A stretch of DNA of 64,000 nucleotides from Henriciella sp. AS95 (GTDB lineage: Bacteria > Pseudomonadota > Alphaproteobacteria > Caulobacterales > Hyphomonadaceae), in assembly GCF_038900055.1 (NCBI RefSeq), contig NZ_JBBMQM010000001.1, positions 2,790,001 through 2,854,000 on the forward strand, read 5' to 3'. Below are positions 9,147-16,455 of this stretch, in pieces. The notes beneath the pieces were generated by a model. The model did no database searches and was not told the origin of the DNA. It saw only the letters and a list, made by a program, of their open reading frames with translations. Position 1 is the first letter of the stretch; the number at the start of each line of letters is the position of its first letter. Made by a program: the position numbers and the translations under genes.

Positions 9147-10610
9147 ATGCCCCTCCAATTCGCCTGCGTTTCTGCCCGCCTTCGTCAGCTTGCGGCTGGC
9201 GCCGCGCTAGCATTGAGCCTTGCCGTCTCCGGCTGCGGACAGATTCTGAGCGATGATTTTTCGGCCGGGATAACCGAGAAGGAATGGTCGAGCGGCGAGG
9301 TGAAAGACCTCATCCAGAAAGCCGCAAGCCACAAGAAATTCCAGACCGCGCTCCAGGGCGATTTCGCTGACCTCTCACCCGGCGAGATGACGCTGGTTGG
9401 TCTGGCTTACCGCTTTGCCTGGGGTGTGGATCAGAACTGGGAAAAAGCGCTCGGCCTGCTCGGACAGGCCTGCAATGCCGGCCAGAACCGCGCTTGCGCC
9501 TACACCGCCGAGTACTTCATCATGAGTGAAGGCAGCGCCGCCGACTATGGCCTGGGACTGCTGGAGCGCATCTGCGCCGAAGGCACGATGACCGGTTGCT
9601 ATATGCTGACCTGGCAATATTCGACCGGCAAATTCCTTCCCAAGAACCCGTCGAATGCCCTCAAATATGCCGCAGCCTCCTGCGCCGACCCGAGCGAACT
9701 CTCCTGCCCCTACGCGGCCAAGCAGATTGTGGACTTCGACCTCGACCAGTCCCGCGCCTATCTGGAAGCGTCATGCGAAGCAGACGTCCAGCGCGCCTGC
9801 TACAATCTTGCTGACGGGTATCAGGACCAGATCTACGGCACTGAAACGAAGGAGCGAACGCTGCAACGTTTCGAGGCCGCCTGTGGCAAAGGCTTTCCCG
9901 GCGCATGCAACCAGGTCGTTTGGTACCACAATCAGGGTATCGCCGAGCCGCAGGACGTAGAAAGCGCGGTCAAAGTGATCGCACGCGGCTGTGAAGAAGA
10001 TCGATGGGCAAGCGCCTGCGCACAAGTCGCCGACTATTACAGTGCCTATACCGATTACCTTTTACACGAACCTGAACTTTTCTTGCGGTACAGCACATCG
10101 GCATGCGCCTTTGGCGAAGTCATGATGTGCGACTGGGTCATCAACGCATACGATCACCGCCTCGCAGGCCGGGATGACCTCAGAAAGCAACTTCTCGCCG
10201 ACCTGCGCCAGCTGTGCAAGATGGGCCGCCGCGGGACATGCGAGAAGGTGGCGGAAATCGAAATTGCTTCGCGCACATACCAGCCCTCCGAGGACGACAA
10301 ACGCCAGGATATCGATGACCGGGCCTGCCGCCTCGGCGACGGTGAAGCCTGCCGCCGCGCCGGCTGGGACTATGCACTCGGGGAGAAAGGAAGACAGCAG
10401 GATGTCGAGCAGGCCGCCCTCCTCTTCATGATCGGTTGCGAGAACGGCTACGGCCCAGCCTGCGTCGATCGCGGATCGCTCTATGAATACGCCCTTCACG
10501 GCATGGAAAAGGACGTCGCCGAAGCCACGCTGATGTATCAGCGCGCCTGCGAACTCAAGCAGCCCTTTGCCTGTGACCAATATGAGCAGGCCCGCCAATC
10601 CATGAACTAG
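9147..10610 (+). CDS. Secreted Sel1-repeat lipoprotein with eleven Cys-X7/8-Cys repeats
   Basis: Exported lipoprotein: the signal peptide ends ALSLAVSGCG, so the mature protein is lipidated. The rest is a solenoid of Sel1-like (TPR-type) helical repeats. Almost every repeat contains a cysteine pair spaced by seven residues, for example CNAGQNRAC, CEADVQRAC, CGKGFPGAC, CRLGDGEAC and CENGYGPAC; one unit has eight. About eleven such pairs span the chain. This recalls the Helicobacter cysteine-rich (Hcp) proteins, in which each repeat is stapled by a disulfide, as expected for a periplasmic solenoid. The start ATG 9147 was chosen because the longer frame from 9096 adds residues before the signal peptide. 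Partner or ligand unknown. Confidence 0.85.
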   Translation: MPLQFACVSARLRQLAAGAALALSLAVSGCGQILSDDFSAGITEKEWSSGEVKDLIQKAASHKKFQTALQGDFADLSPGEMTLVGLAYRFAWGVDQNWEKALGLLGQACNAGQNRACAYTAEYFIMSEGSAADYGLGLLERICAEGTMTGCYMLTWQYSTGKFLPKNPSNALKYAAASCADPSELSCPYAAKQIVDFDLDQSRAYLEASCEADVQRACYNLADGYQDQIYGTETKERTLQRFEAACGKGFPGACNQVVWYHNQGIAEPQDVESAVKVIARGCEEDRWASACAQVADYYSAYTDYLLHEPELFLRYSTSACAFGEVMMCDWVINAYDHRLAGRDDLRKQLLADLRQLCKMGRRGTCEKVAEIEIASRTYQPSEDDKRQDIDDRACRLGDGEACRRAGWDYALGEKGRQQDVEQAALLFMIGCENGYGPACVDRGSLYEYALHGMEKDVAEATLMYQRACELKQPFACDQYEQARQSMN

Positions 10611-10692
10611 CGGCCGGCATTATCCTAACGGAAATCATTGCTCTGAATTTGTCTTCGGATACTCTCGGGAAAAACGACGGGAGGATAGATAG

Positions 10693-12699
10693 ATGAGCCA
10701 TAAGCGGATGATTGGCGTTAGCCTGGCGCTTTTGATGAGTGGCGGCGTGGCCGAAGGCCAGGTTCCTGATAACGCCCAGCAACCTCCAGAGTCGGAACGA
10801 CCTGCGCCGCCCACGGCCGGAACTGCAACGCCAGCCACCGTGGCGGCCAACAGCGCCGTCGCCGAACGCCTGCCGCTCGATGACCAGAGCGATTTCGACG
10901 ATGCCTCGCGCGGCCTCATCGCACAGATCGAGGGCGACGCGATCACCGATGATGAGGGCAACGTCGTCTGGTCGATTCCGCAATTCGATTTCATCTCGGG
11001 CGAAGCGCCAGCGACCGTTAATCCTTCACTCTGGCGCCAGTCCGGCCTCGCTGCCCAGCACGGCCTGTTCGAAGTCGCCGACGGCATCTGGCAGGTACGC
11101 GGCTATGATCTCTCCGTCATGAGCATCATTGAAGGGGACACCGGCTGGATCATCGTCGATCCGCTCCTGGTCAAGGAGACCGCGGCCGCCGGCCTGAAGC
11201 TGGTGAACGACACACTCGGCGAGCGGCCCGTGACCGGCGTCATCTACACCCACTCGCATGCCGACCATTTCGGCGGCGCCCGGGGCGTCATCAGCGAGGA
11301 GGACATTGAGGAGCGCGGCGTTCCGGTGCTGGCCCCTGCAGGCTTTACCGAGAGTGCGGTGGCCGAGAACCTCATTGCTGGCAATCTGATGCAGCGTCGC
11401 GCGACACTCATGTTCGGCAACACGATCCCGCGCTCGGCTGAAGCCGTTGTTGGAACTGGCCTGGGGCCTGGCCTGGCGCAGGGCACGACCGGGCTCGTCC
11501 TGCCGACCGAGGAGATCGGCGGCTGGGGCACAGTGCGTGAGATTGACGGGGTGACCTTCGAATTCATGGACGCTGCCGGGACCGAAGCGCCGGCCGAATT
11601 CATGTTCTACCTGCCTGAAAAACGCGCCCTCTGCACCGCTGAAGTCGCCACCGCAACCTTCCACAATGTGCTCACCCCGCGCGGCGCGAAAGTGCGCGAT
11701 GCCCTCAAATGGAGCCGCGTCATTGACCGCGCCTTGGCAGACTATGGCGACCGGGCGGACCTTGTCTTCGCCTCCCATCATTGGCCGACCTGGGGCACCG
11801 CCAATGTCGAGACCTTCCTCAAGGGCCAGCGCGACATATACCGCTACGTCCACGACCAGACGCTGCGCCGTGCCAATGCCGGGGCAACCATGACGGAGGC
11901 CGCAGAATCCATTCCGGAACCAGGCTTCAGCCAGAAAGACTTCGCCACGCGCGATTATTACGGAACGCTGAATCACAACTCCAAGGCCGTCTACCAGTAT
12001 TATTATGGCTGGTGGAGCGGCGTCCCGGCCGACTACCATGCGCTCCCCCGCGAAGACACGGCAGCGCGCTATGTCGAGGCAATGGGCGGGATCGATGCTG
12101 TCCTCGCCCGCGCCATCGACGCCTTCAAGGCCGGTGACTATCGCTGGTCCGCAGAGCTGTTCAATCAGGCTGTGTTCGCCGCCCCGGACGATCAGACCGC
12201 GAAGAACTGGCTCGCCGCCAGCTATGAGCAGCTCGGTTTCCAGGCTGAGAGTGGGGCATGGCGCAGTTACTATCTCGCCGCAGCAAGCGAGCTCAGAAAC
12301 GGCCTGCCTGATGCTGGCGCGCCGAACCTTGGGAATGCTGACTTCCTCAAAGCCGTCCCGACGCTCGACTTGTTCGACGCGCTGGCCAGCCGCTACAATC
12401 CTGAGAAACTCACGCGCGATCCGTTTTCCGTCGGGTTTGAATTTACCGACACAGACGAAACCATCACGGTTGAGGTTGGCAGCGATGTCATCGTTCCCCG
12501 CTTGTCCGACGATACCGGCTCCACTGCCAGGCTGACGCTCAGCCGGGCAGACTTCAACCAGCTCATCCTGGGGGCAGCCACTGTGCCGGCGCTGATATCG
12601 GACGGCCGACTGTCGATCAGTGGCGATGGCAGCGCAGCAGGCGCGTTTTTAGCGGCGCTGGATACGCCCGATTTCTGGTTCCCTGTCGTGACGCCCTGA
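10693..12699 (+). CDS. Alkyl sulfatase, metallo-beta-lactamase fold (SdsA1/BDS1 type)
   Basis: Zn-dependent type III alkylsulfatase homologue of 668 residues, hydrolysing alkyl sulfates such as dodecyl sulfate. A signal peptide of about 23 residues directs export. The metal-binding motif THSHADHFGG lies at 186-195 (His187, His189, Asp191, His192). The family's three modules are in order: the metallo-beta-lactamase domain (about 110-350), the all-alpha dimerisation domain (about 440-550, AGDYRWSAELFNQAVFAAP) and a C-terminal SCP2-like lipid-binding domain (about 555-665). A GGGAGG-type ribosome site precedes ATG 10693. The gene is single, with the tRNA-Ser downstream. The true substrate could be another sulfate ester. 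Confidence 0.88.
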   Translation: MSHKRMIGVSLALLMSGGVAEGQVPDNAQQPPESERPAPPTAGTATPATVAANSAVAERLPLDDQSDFDDASRGLIAQIEGDAITDDEGNVVWSIPQFDFISGEAPATVNPSLWRQSGLAAQHGLFEVADGIWQVRGYDLSVMSIIEGDTGWIIVDPLLVKETAAAGLKLVNDTLGERPVTGVIYTHSHADHFGGARGVISEEDIEERGVPVLAPAGFTESAVAENLIAGNLMQRRATLMFGNTIPRSAEAVVGTGLGPGLAQGTTGLVLPTEEIGGWGTVREIDGVTFEFMDAAGTEAPAEFMFYLPEKRALCTAEVATATFHNVLTPRGAKVRDALKWSRVIDRALADYGDRADLVFASHHWPTWGTANVETFLKGQRDIYRYVHDQTLRRANAGATMTEAAESIPEPGFSQKDFATRDYYGTLNHNSKAVYQYYYGWWSGVPADYHALPREDTAARYVEAMGGIDAVLARAIDAFKAGDYRWSAELFNQAVFAAPDDQTAKNWLAASYEQLGFQAESGAWRSYYLAAASELRNGLPDAGAPNLGNADFLKAVPTLDLFDALASRYNPEKLTRDPFSVGFEFTDTDETITVEVGSDVIVPRLSDDTGSTARLTLSRADFNQLILGAATVPALISDGRLSISGDGSAAGAFLAALDTPDFWFPVVTP

Positions 12700-12770
12700 G
12701 CGATGTCAGTTTCTGACCGTATGCCCTCTTGCAGCCGGGCGAGCATGCGGCTAGTCAGGCAGGCTGTTGC

Positions 12771-12860
12771 GGAGAGGTGGCCGAGTGGCTGAAGGCGCGC
12801 CCCTGCTAAGGGCGTATACGTTTACGCGTATCGAGGGTTCGAATCCCTTCCTCTCCGCCA
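12771..12860 (+). tRNA. tRNA-Ser(GCT)
   Basis: Ninety bases fold as a serine tRNA. The acceptor stem GGAGAGG pairs with CCTCTCC near the 3' end, followed by discriminator G and an encoded CCA. The anticodon loop CTGCTAA gives anticodon GCT at 12805-12807 (codons AGC/AGU). A long variable arm (GTATACGTTTACGCGTATC region) is typical of tRNA-Ser. The T-loop is GGTTCGAATCC. tRNA-Ser genes are frequent integration sites, and the DNA just downstream is gene-poor and palindrome-rich, but no integrase is visible here. Confidence 0.97.
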
Positions 12861-12880
12861 GCCAGTCTCCCCAAAATCAG

Positions 12881-12923
12881 CAAATTCGAGACGTCTCGAA
12901 TTAGTCCCGACAAATTCGGGACT
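12881..12923. repeat. Two abutting palindromes just after tRNA-Ser
   Basis: Bases 12883-12902 form a perfect 20-base palindrome, AATTCGAGACGTCTCGAATT. Directly after it, 12903-12910 and 12916-12923 form an 8-bp hairpin (AGTCCCGA and TCGGGACT around CAAAT). The words CAAATTCGAGAC (12881) and CAAATTCGGGAC (12911) are direct repeats, 30 bases apart, with one mismatch. Possible roles are tRNA transcript termination, a regulator site, or a remnant of an attachment site; sequence alone does not decide. Confidence 0.6.
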
Positions 12924-12975
12924 TGCGGGCCTTTACGCGCAAGGCGATGAATCTTGGTTGCTCCCGGCAAGCTGA

Positions 12976-13004
12976 GACTGGTTCGTATTCGTCTGACACC
13001 CCCC
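12976..13004 (+). repeat. Copy 1 of a recurrent intergenic element
   Basis: Begins GACTGGTTCG and ends CTGACACCCCCC. It shares the 10-base head exactly and most of the tail with the copy at 15019-15047, and resembles 16262-16286. It lies in non-coding DNA. Confidence 0.45.
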
Positions 13005-13185
13005 TTCAACCGGCCCACCACACCCAGATGAAAGCCAGCGCCAGCACCGCTTCGGCGATGGCTGAGCGGAAGATGCCTGCGCTGGCGCGTCGCGCCAGAA
13101 ATTCGAATAGGCCGAGACCCGCGAGAGCGGCGCCGTGAGTTTGCTCATGCAGAGCGGCACCTAGAGCACGCCCGGCGGTGCAAGA

Positions 13186-13779
13186 TCAGCAGTGCCTCTG
13201 CGGACCGTTCGCACGGTAACGCAGCCCGTCAACCAGCAGTGCGACCAGTCGGCGAGCGGCTGATGGATTGCCATCGCTTGACGGCATGCACAAGCTCGCG
13301 ACGGCGCGCAGAAGATCATAGGGATTTGCATCCGGCCGTATGTCTCCGGCGGTGACGGCGGCATCGAGCAATCTTTGCAGCGCGGGCTCGAACCGGCTGT
13401 CGAAATAGGCTGGCAAGGCCTCGAATGCGGGGTCGCCCGAATACAGGGCCGCAGCCAGTCCACGCTTGGCAACGATGAAGTCGACATAGCGTTGCATCCA
13501 GCGGTCGAGCGCTTCCCCGGGAGGAAACGCTTTTGCAAGACTGGCTGCGGCGTCCGCGCACGCGTCAACCTCACTGCGAAACACCGCTGCAATCAGATCG
13601 GAGCGCTGGGGAAAGTTGCGGTAGATGGTCCCGACGCCAACCCCTGCCTTTTCGGCGATTTCGCGCATCGGCGCCTCGACACCGGATGTGGCGAACACGT
13701 CCCGAGCGGTGCGCACCAGTTTTTCGATGTTGCGCTGCGCATCGGCGCGCACGGCCCGTTCCGACGATTTTCCAGACAT
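13186..13779 (-). CDS. TetR family repressor, probable regulator of the divergent SDR gene
   Basis: TetR-type regulator. The N-terminal helix-turn-helix spans about residues 15-60 (IAEKAGVGVGTIYRNFPQRSDLI), followed by an all-helical ligand domain that includes a typical TetR_C segment (ALYSGDPAFEALPAYFDSR). Start: ATG 13779 (MSGKSSERAV) is preferred over the TTG at 13803, which lies closer to the operator; the protein is then 197 residues. It is divergent from an SDR gene, and an inverted repeat lies between them, a common self-regulating arrangement. The ligand is probably the SDR substrate or a related compound (inference). Confidence 0.9.
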   Translation of the reverse strand: MSGKSSERAVRADAQRNIEKLVRTARDVFATSGVEAPMREIAEKAGVGVGTIYRNFPQRSDLIAAVFRSEVDACADAAASLAKAFPPGEALDRWMQRYVDFIVAKRGLAAALYSGDPAFEALPAYFDSRFEPALQRLLDAAVTAGDIRPDANPYDLLRAVASLCMPSSDGNPSAARRLVALLVDGLRYRANGPQRHC

Positions 13780-13809
13780 GGAATCTCCCATTTCATCAAT
13801 CAACGCTTG

Positions 13810-13857
13810 TTAAACGGAACAACGTTCCGTATATAGGCGGAAGACTGTTCCGTTTAA
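13810..13857. promoter_or_regulatory. Probable TetR operator: nested inverted repeats
   Basis: ACGGAAC at 13814-13820 and GTTCCGT at 13824-13830 form a 7-3-7 inverted repeat. A third arm, GTTCCGTTTAA (13847-13857), is the exact reverse complement of TTAAACGGAAC (13810-13820), giving a larger 11-bp inverted repeat spaced by 26 bases. The site lies between the divergent tetR and SDR genes, over their likely promoters. Confidence 0.8.
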
Positions 13858-13906
13858 TACGCCGTCAGGCTTCAAAAAGCCAGCCAGGAAACAAGGAAAC
13901 TTCATC

Positions 13907-14653
13907 ATGTCGGACGAACGCATCGCTCTCGTAACCGGAGCCACTCAAGGCATTGGCCTCCAAATAGCGAAGGATCTCGTTGCAAAAGGACTGACGGTGA
14001 TCGTCGGTGCGCGCGACCTTGAAAAGGGCAAGAAGGCGGCGCAGGAAATTGGCGGGCAAGCCCACGCCATCCAGCTCGACGTCACGGATGAAGCATCGAT
14101 CACCCGGGCGGCCGACCTCATTCGCACCCGGTTTGGCCGCCTCGATATCCTGATGAACAATGCCGGGATCTCACGGGCAAAGCCGAACCAGGACTTTGCG
14201 GAGGCCGTCAGGACAAACCTGCTCACGGACGCGCCGCTTGCCGACGTCCGGACGGTGTTCGAGACCAATGTGTTCGGCGTCATTGCCGTGACGCAAGCCA
14301 TGCTTCCGCTTCTGCGCGAGTCGCCTGCAGGCCGCATCGTCATCATCGGGAGTTCTGGCGCATCGCTGACGCTCAACTCCGACCCCGCCAATGATCATCG
14401 GCGGATGTTCGGCAATTATTCGGTTTCAAAGGCAGCAGCGCACGCCGTGATGCTTGCCTTCGCGCTGGCGCTCGAAGGCACCAATATCAAGGTCAACGCC
14501 GCCTGCCCCGGCTTTACCTCGACCGCGCTCAACAACTTCAACGGCACGCGTAGCGTCGAAGAAGGCGCACGCGAACCGGTCCGGCTTGCCCTGATCGGTG
14601 ACGACGGACCGACCGGAACCTTCTCGGACGAAGACGGTCCGGTGGCCTGGTAA
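13907..14653 (+). CDS. Short-chain dehydrogenase/reductase
   Basis: Classical SDR of 248 residues. The cofactor motif TGATQGIG is at about residues 11-18. NNAG is at about 84, and the catalytic motif is YSVSK near 171, with the upstream Ser in GSSGAS. A Gly-rich start followed by GARDLEKGKKAA is compatible with NADP(H) use, though the cofactor is not certain. The C-terminal sequence (GPTGTFSDEDGPVAW) is characteristic of a group of carbonyl reductase-like SDRs often controlled by an adjacent TetR. The divergent TetR gene and operator fit an inducible detoxifying or catabolic reductase. Confidence 0.9.
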   Translation: MSDERIALVTGATQGIGLQIAKDLVAKGLTVIVGARDLEKGKKAAQEIGGQAHAIQLDVTDEASITRAADLIRTRFGRLDILMNNAGISRAKPNQDFAEAVRTNLLTDAPLADVRTVFETNVFGVIAVTQAMLPLLRESPAGRIVIIGSSGASLTLNSDPANDHRRMFGNYSVSKAAAHAVMLAFALALEGTNIKVNAACPGFTSTALNNFNGTRSVEEGAREPVRLALIGDDGPTGTFSDEDGPVAW

Positions 14654-14677
14654 ACGCGCGGACCTGAAGGGCGCGGC

Positions 14678-14941
14678 TCAGTCAGCCAATCGCGCCTGCA
14701 GGTCGCTCAAAAGCCAGCGGCCCGCCGGGCCAGGCACGCGATCGGCAAGATGGGCCGCGTAAATCGCCAACGGATCTGCATTCCCTCTGGTATCGTCATC
14801 AAGCGTGAGCCTGACCAACCTTCCTGCATCCAGATGCTCCTTCACGAGATGCTCGGGCATCCGACACCATCCAAAGCCCGCGAGTAGGAAATCCATGTGC
14901 CGTCCAAGATCGAGCCACATCAACCGCCGCCAGACTTTCAA
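14678..14941 (-). pseudogene. LysR-family regulator remnant (C-terminal third only)
   Basis: The 87 residues match the end of a LysR effector-binding domain: LGRHMDFLLAGFGWCRMPEH, then AGRLVRL, then the closing PLAIYAAHLADRVPGPAGRW. No helix-turn-helix or first half of the sensor domain is found upstream (bases 14942-15285); the same frame extends only about 60 bases before a stop. A complete member is about 300 residues. The gene converges on the SDR gene 24 bases away. It is most likely a decayed regulator left by a deletion. Confidence 0.7.
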
Positions 14942-15285
14942 ATGCCAGCGTAATGCCGCTCTTCTTGAATGGCGGTAGCTACTGGCTGGATAGGGTCAGG
15001 AGCGCTAGCGATGATAAAGACTGGTTCGCGTTAGACTGACAGCACCCGTTCATCACGAAAACCATGGCCGAATGCGACTTACGCATTTGGCATGACATTG
15101 TGAGAATCACCACGCTCTAGAGCCGACATCAGAGCGCCCTACTCTGCTCGGCATGCCTCGCCCGGAGGTGCGACCGTACAGTCCATTGCTGCCCCCTTTT
15201 AATGGTATATCTTTATTACAAATCTCTGCCGTCGGTTCTCTAGACGAGCGTTGAACGGCGCCTTCCTCTAACAGCGAGGTACCCT
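14942..15285. promoter_or_regulatory. Non-coding region upstream of the bicupin gene
   Basis: About 340 bases with no supportable gene. It contains the recurrent element at 15019-15047 and, about 55 bases further, GAGAATCACCACGCTCT (15102-15118). A similar pair of boxes occurs upstream of the TBDT gene at 16456. It presumably contains the promoter of the downstream gene. A ribosome site AGCGAGG precedes ATG 15286. Confidence 0.5.
15019..15047 (+). repeat. Copy 2 of a recurrent intergenic element
   Basis: Begins GACTGGTTCG and ends GACTGACAGCACCC. The head is identical to the copy at 12976, and the tail closely matches the copy at 16262 (GGACTAACAGCACCC). Confidence 0.5.
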
Positions 15286-16122
15286 ATGCGGCCGCACATC
15301 GAATTCATTCAGGCCCAGCTCCTGCCCTGGCGCCGTATCCGAGAGGGCGCCGCCCGCCCGGACGTAGAATACAAATTCCTCAGCCGGGACCCGGAAACCG
15401 GAGCCTGCAGCGCGATCCTGCGCTATCCGCCAGGCTGGCGGCGCGAAGGCGACAACCGGATTGTCGCAGACGAGGAGTTCTACGTGCTGGAAGGCGAGCT
15501 GATCGTCGATGACGAGCACTACACCCACGACACGTATGGGTACTTTCCGGCCAGGCACGCCTATGGTGCCATGTCTGCCCCACAGGGCGCGGTCGTGCTG
15601 ACCTTCTTCGACAAGGAGCCGGAGATCTATTCCGGTGATGAAGCGCCAGCAAAGTCCCATATCCGGATCGATGCCCTCCATATGCCGTGGGACATGACCC
15701 TCAACGATCCGAAACTGGCCCATCTCGGCATCTCAAGGAAAGACTTGCGAAAAGATCCCGAGACCGGTGAGCGCACCTTTCTCTCGATGATCCTGCCTCA
15801 TTCCGAACCCCCAGGCCTTGAGGGACCGCAGGAATCCCACCCGGTCGTGGAAGAAGCCTATATGATTTCCGGGTCGCTCACCGGACCGCAGGGAACAATG
15901 GCGCCCGGTTCCTATTTCTGGCGCCCGCCAGGCATCCCTCATGGACCATTCGGGACACGTTGGGGCTGTGTCAGCCTGATCCGGTTCGTCGGCGGCAAAC
16001 ATGTGAACGTCTGGAGCAAGGGCAATGCCCCCTTCTCATTCAGTGCACCTTACGACCCAATTCTTCCGCCGGAGTTTCAGTCTTTCGCCTATGCGCCATG
16101 GACTCCGCCCCCGAGGTATTAG
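15286..16122 (+). CDS. Two-domain cupin protein (DUF4437/ChrR-cupin-like)
   Basis: 278 residues, no signal peptide, made of two beta-barrel cupin halves. The first half (about residues 25-125) has the pattern EEFYVLEGELIVDDEHYTHDTYGYFPARH with a candidate metal ligand set (Glu, Glu, His). The second (about 165-265) has EEAYMISGSLTGPQGTMAPGSYFWRPPGIPHGPF. Bicupins include dioxygenases, sugar-processing enzymes and stress-related proteins; the reaction here is unknown. It precedes the TBDT gene on the same strand after a 333-base gap, and both genes have similar upstream boxes, which hints at shared control. Confidence 0.7.
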   Translation: MRPHIEFIQAQLLPWRRIREGAARPDVEYKFLSRDPETGACSAILRYPPGWRREGDNRIVADEEFYVLEGELIVDDEHYTHDTYGYFPARHAYGAMSAPQGAVVLTFFDKEPEIYSGDEAPAKSHIRIDALHMPWDMTLNDPKLAHLGISRKDLRKDPETGERTFLSMILPHSEPPGLEGPQESHPVVEEAYMISGSLTGPQGTMAPGSYFWRPPGIPHGPFGTRWGCVSLIRFVGGKHVNVWSKGNAPFSFSAPYDPILPPEFQSFAYAPWTPPPRY

Positions 16123-16455
16123 AGGCGGCTGGGTACGGCCCCTAAGCGCGCCTTCTTTACCGAAACCGAAACGCCATAGGCCGTGAGACCCGGGCAGGCT
16201 TCCGCCAATGGCGCGCAAGCGTGTTCGAAGGACTGGACCATTGATGTGGACGCCAGTTCAAGGCTGCGATTGGACTAACAGCACCCAAACCGCAACATGA
16301 GGTTCGGATAATCACGCTCTGTTTTAAGACAGTTGCGAACTGAATTTCCAGGCGCTTTCCGCTGAAACAAAACAATCAAGAATCCGTCGCAGGCACGTCA
16401 TATGGACATGGTCTGCCCCGGCTCCAGTCACTGATGAGAAAGCTGGAGATCAGAC
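16123..16455. promoter_or_regulatory. Non-coding region upstream of the first TBDT operon
   Basis: About 330 bases with no credible gene. It holds copy 3 of the recurrent element (16262-16286) and the box GGATAATCACGCTCT (16306-16320), matching the box downstream of copy 2. The TBDT start has a GGAGA ribosome site. Confidence 0.5.
16262..16286 (+). repeat. Copy 3 of a recurrent intergenic element
   Basis: Ends TTGGACTAACAGCACCC, against TTAGACTGACAGCACCC in copy 2. It is followed 20 bases later by the second shared box. Confidence 0.45.

Larger units (their letters stand above)
12861..13185. other. Gene-poor stretch downstream of tRNA-Ser
   Basis: About 325 bases without a convincing gene. 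The first 65 bases hold two adjacent palindromes (annotated separately). At 12976-13004 there is a copy of a short element that recurs near 15019 and 16262. On the minus strand, about 13018-13160 reads as a short open stretch ending LAFIWVWWAG and then stop, with no start codon. This could be the tail of a decayed membrane protein, but the evidence is thin. Confidence 0.5.

Noticed and set aside
11026-12039. 337-codon frame opposite the alkyl sulfatase
   Set aside because: Antisense shadow of a gene with an intact metal-binding motif.
12806-13021. Minus-strand open frame containing GGEEGIRTLDTRKR
   Set aside because: It is the antisense of tRNA-Ser; this peptide pattern is a well-known false gene call opposite serine tRNAs.
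12933-13160. Short minus-strand frames downstream of tRNA-Ser
   Set aside because: No start with a ribosome site; one alternative frame ends in a membrane-like tail but lacks a start codon. Too weak to call.
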